Origin: JACKHO01 sp041398745
GTDB taxonomy: Bacteria; Planctomycetota; Planctomycetia; Planctomycetales; Planctomycetaceae
DNA: 64,000 bases
Direction: 5' to 3'
Assembly: GCA_041398745.1 (NCBI GenBank)
Contig: JAWKUB010000007.1
Span: 248,001 to 312,000 of the forward strand
Below are positions 62,724 through 64,000 of this stretch, piece after piece. Position 1 is the first letter of the stretch. Each line of letters begins with the position of its first letter. Under the pieces are notes generated by a model. It saw only the letters and a list, made by a program, of their open reading frames with translations. It was not told where the DNA came from and ran no database searches. The position numbers were made by a program, and so were the translations under genes.

Positions 62724-64000
62724 TTGTCAGTTTTCACGGCTTCTTCATCACTTTTAATATCGTCCTGCTCCTCTTGCGGGACAATGTCCGCGGCCGACTG
62801 CGTGAATCCTGACATGCCTGTGAAGTAAATGCGGTTTTCGTCGAACTGGAGTGTCACTGCTTGAGGTGCATGGTTGGCGACGCCATCGGTCGCCTCCCGC
62901 ATTCGTATGGAATTTCGCTCGCCAACGGTCCAAAGCAGTGGCTGCTCGGGTGGTGCGTTGGTGTAATACTCCATATGCATTTCCGTCTTAAAACCTTTCG
63001 GCGCGTACCCGAAGTAGCTGTCGGACCAAGGATCGACAGCGTAAAGATTGGGCATTTCCTGGAGGTCCAGAATTGTATCTGGAAGGCTTCCGTGGTCGCG
63101 CCGATGCGCCTGCAGCAGCAGAATGAGTTGCGTGGCGCGTTCGCAGGCGACGGCATCGTGATAGGAAGTCATAGTCCATGACTCACCACTTACCATTTGT
63201 TGTAGCACAGGATCTTGCACTGTGGTCGGTGCCAGCAGGTACGAGGTGGAAATCCAGCGCTGCAACTGGATGGCTTTCTGCATTTGCGTAGGCGTTGGCG
63301 GGACGTTGGTTTTCAGTCCGGCATTGAGTGATTCCAGGGTCAGGAATGCCACGAGACGTCGGCAGCGATTACGCTCTGACCATGAAAGTGGTGATCGTAG
63401 CACGGCTTCGAAGCCCGATTCCGCCATGGTTTCCTCGACAGTGAGATAATCCCACAGTGGACCGCCTCCCTGATAGAACTGGTCGAGCAGGACGTATCGG
63501 CAATACAGCATTTTGGTTGGCAGGGGACCCAAGTCTCCCACGATGCCGTCGACTTGCTTTTGTGCTTCACGGAGTTGTTCTGCCGTGACGGCAGGATGTG
63601 CTGCCCAACGCTGGAGACCAGTCAACGCTCGTTCTTCACTCCAGACGGTCAACATCCAACCTGTCCAGTCCGTCGCCTGATGACTCAGGTATCGCTCCAG
63701 TCGCAGGGCGAGCAGGAATGTTTCTCGTGCGGCCTCTGTATCGTCGGCAGCGAGTTGTTCATTTCCCTCGTACTCGAGAATTGCGGCGACGCCAATGGCG
63801 AGTCGACCATCTTGCCGAACTCGCAGTTCGATGGGGATGTTGTCATTGAAATGGAAGGGAACATCCTGGTCCATGCAGTGGAACTCAGCATTGAGTTCTG
63901 CCAGGCGATGCACTAACGCGCGACCTTCCTGCTGATGCTCCGGCAGAAACTTTGTTTCAGCCGTGTTGAATGACGCTGTCCCTTTGCGACAGAACACTTC
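62720..64000 (-). CDS. Hypothetical protein, 5' end outside window
   Basis: At least 427 codons; the frame is open through the right edge, so the start is beyond 64000. The protein is mostly alpha-helical with no signal peptide visible in this part. Near residue 290 of the visible portion it has R-R-D-H-G-S-L-P-D followed by V-D-P-W-S-D-S-Y-F-G-Y-A-P, a pattern shared with many uncharacterised planctomycete proteins and pseudopilin-like modules. No function is assigned. Confidence 0.7.
   Translation of the reverse strand, partial: EVFCRKGTASFNTAETKFLPEHQQEGRALVHRLAELNAEFHCMDQDVPFHFNDNIPIELRVRQDGRLAIGVAAILEYEGNEQLAADDTEAARETFLLALRLERYLSHQATDWTGWMLTVWSEERALTGLQRWAAHPAVTAEQLREAQKQVDGIVGDLGPLPTKMLYCRYVLLDQFYQGGGPLWDYLTVEETMAESGFEAVLRSPLSWSERNRCRRLVAFLTLESLNAGLKTNVPPTPTQMQKAIQLQRWISTSYLLAPTTVQDPVLQQMVSGESWTMTSYHDAVACERATQLILLLQAHRRDHGSLPDTILDLQEMPNLYAVDPWSDSYFGYAPKGFKTEMHMEYYTNAPPEQPLLWTVGERNSIRMREATDGVANHAPQAVTLQFDENRIYFTGMSGFTQSAADIVPQEEQDDIKSDEEAVKTDN

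Overview
The window comes from a member of the Planctomycetota. Three markers point there: paired DUF1549/DUF1553 and Tat-exported DUF1501 proteins, a planctomycete-style ECF sigma factor overlapping a FecR-like anti-sigma N-terminus, and many signal-peptide proteins of families typical of that phylum (sulfatase, Gfo/Idh/MocA with Tat signal, WD40, carboxypeptidase-regulatory-like). No rRNA, tRNA or CRISPR array was seen. Gene starts use ATG with some GTG and TTG, and Shine-Dalgarno sequences are often weak or absent.

Layout. 1-6.9 kb: end of a KaiC/RecA-like ATPase, a DUF1549/DUF1553 + DUF1501 pair closed by a strong terminator, then an ECF sigma factor overlapping an anti-sigma/DUF1549/DUF1553 fusion. 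6.9-16.4 kb: mixed housekeeping and envelope genes (D-aminoacyl-tRNA deacylase, family-4 uracil-DNA glycosylase, zinc-ribbon membrane proteins, Tat oxidoreductase, esterase, WD40 protein) with two MITE-like palindromic repeats. 16.4-25.7 kb: GcvH-like protein, arginine decarboxylase SpeA, a methyltransferase, a large carboxypeptidase-regulatory-like protein, an orphan STN-domain protein with a small lipoprotein, a sulfatase and a small membrane protein. 25.9-27.4 kb: the FAD-dependent half of a planctomycete/cyanobacterial-type oxidoreductase-SelD fusion, followed by a frameshifted scrap of SelD. 27.6-31.6 kb: histidine kinase, membrane-anchored VWA protein and an outer-membrane barrel candidate.

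31.9-44.2 kb is a compact plus-strand surface-polysaccharide cluster: polymerase/ligase, GT2, flippase, CelD-like acyltransferase, three GT4 glycosyltransferases, a sugar oxidoreductase, an epimerase and a membrane-anchored deacetylase-like protein. A truncated transposase lies just after it.

60.7-44.9 kb (minus strand) is the most unusual part: twelve genes in one direction with gaps of about 12-125 bp. It starts with two TerF-like VWA proteins, then three TerY-like VWA proteins, a PP2C phosphatase, a zinc-ribbon protein kinase, and two related proteins that share a beta-helix-like module and a similar C-terminal tail (one cytosolic-looking, one membrane-anchored). A calcium-type P-type ATPase, a LutC-type LUD protein and a cysteine-desulfurase-family protein follow. 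The VWA/phosphatase/kinase core matches the TerY-P triad known from Ter-linked stress systems; the multiplied VWA genes, the beta-helix pair and the adjoining P-type ATPase make this version look new. The window ends with a DapA-family aldolase, a FolM-like short-chain reductase and an edge-truncated protein of unknown function.
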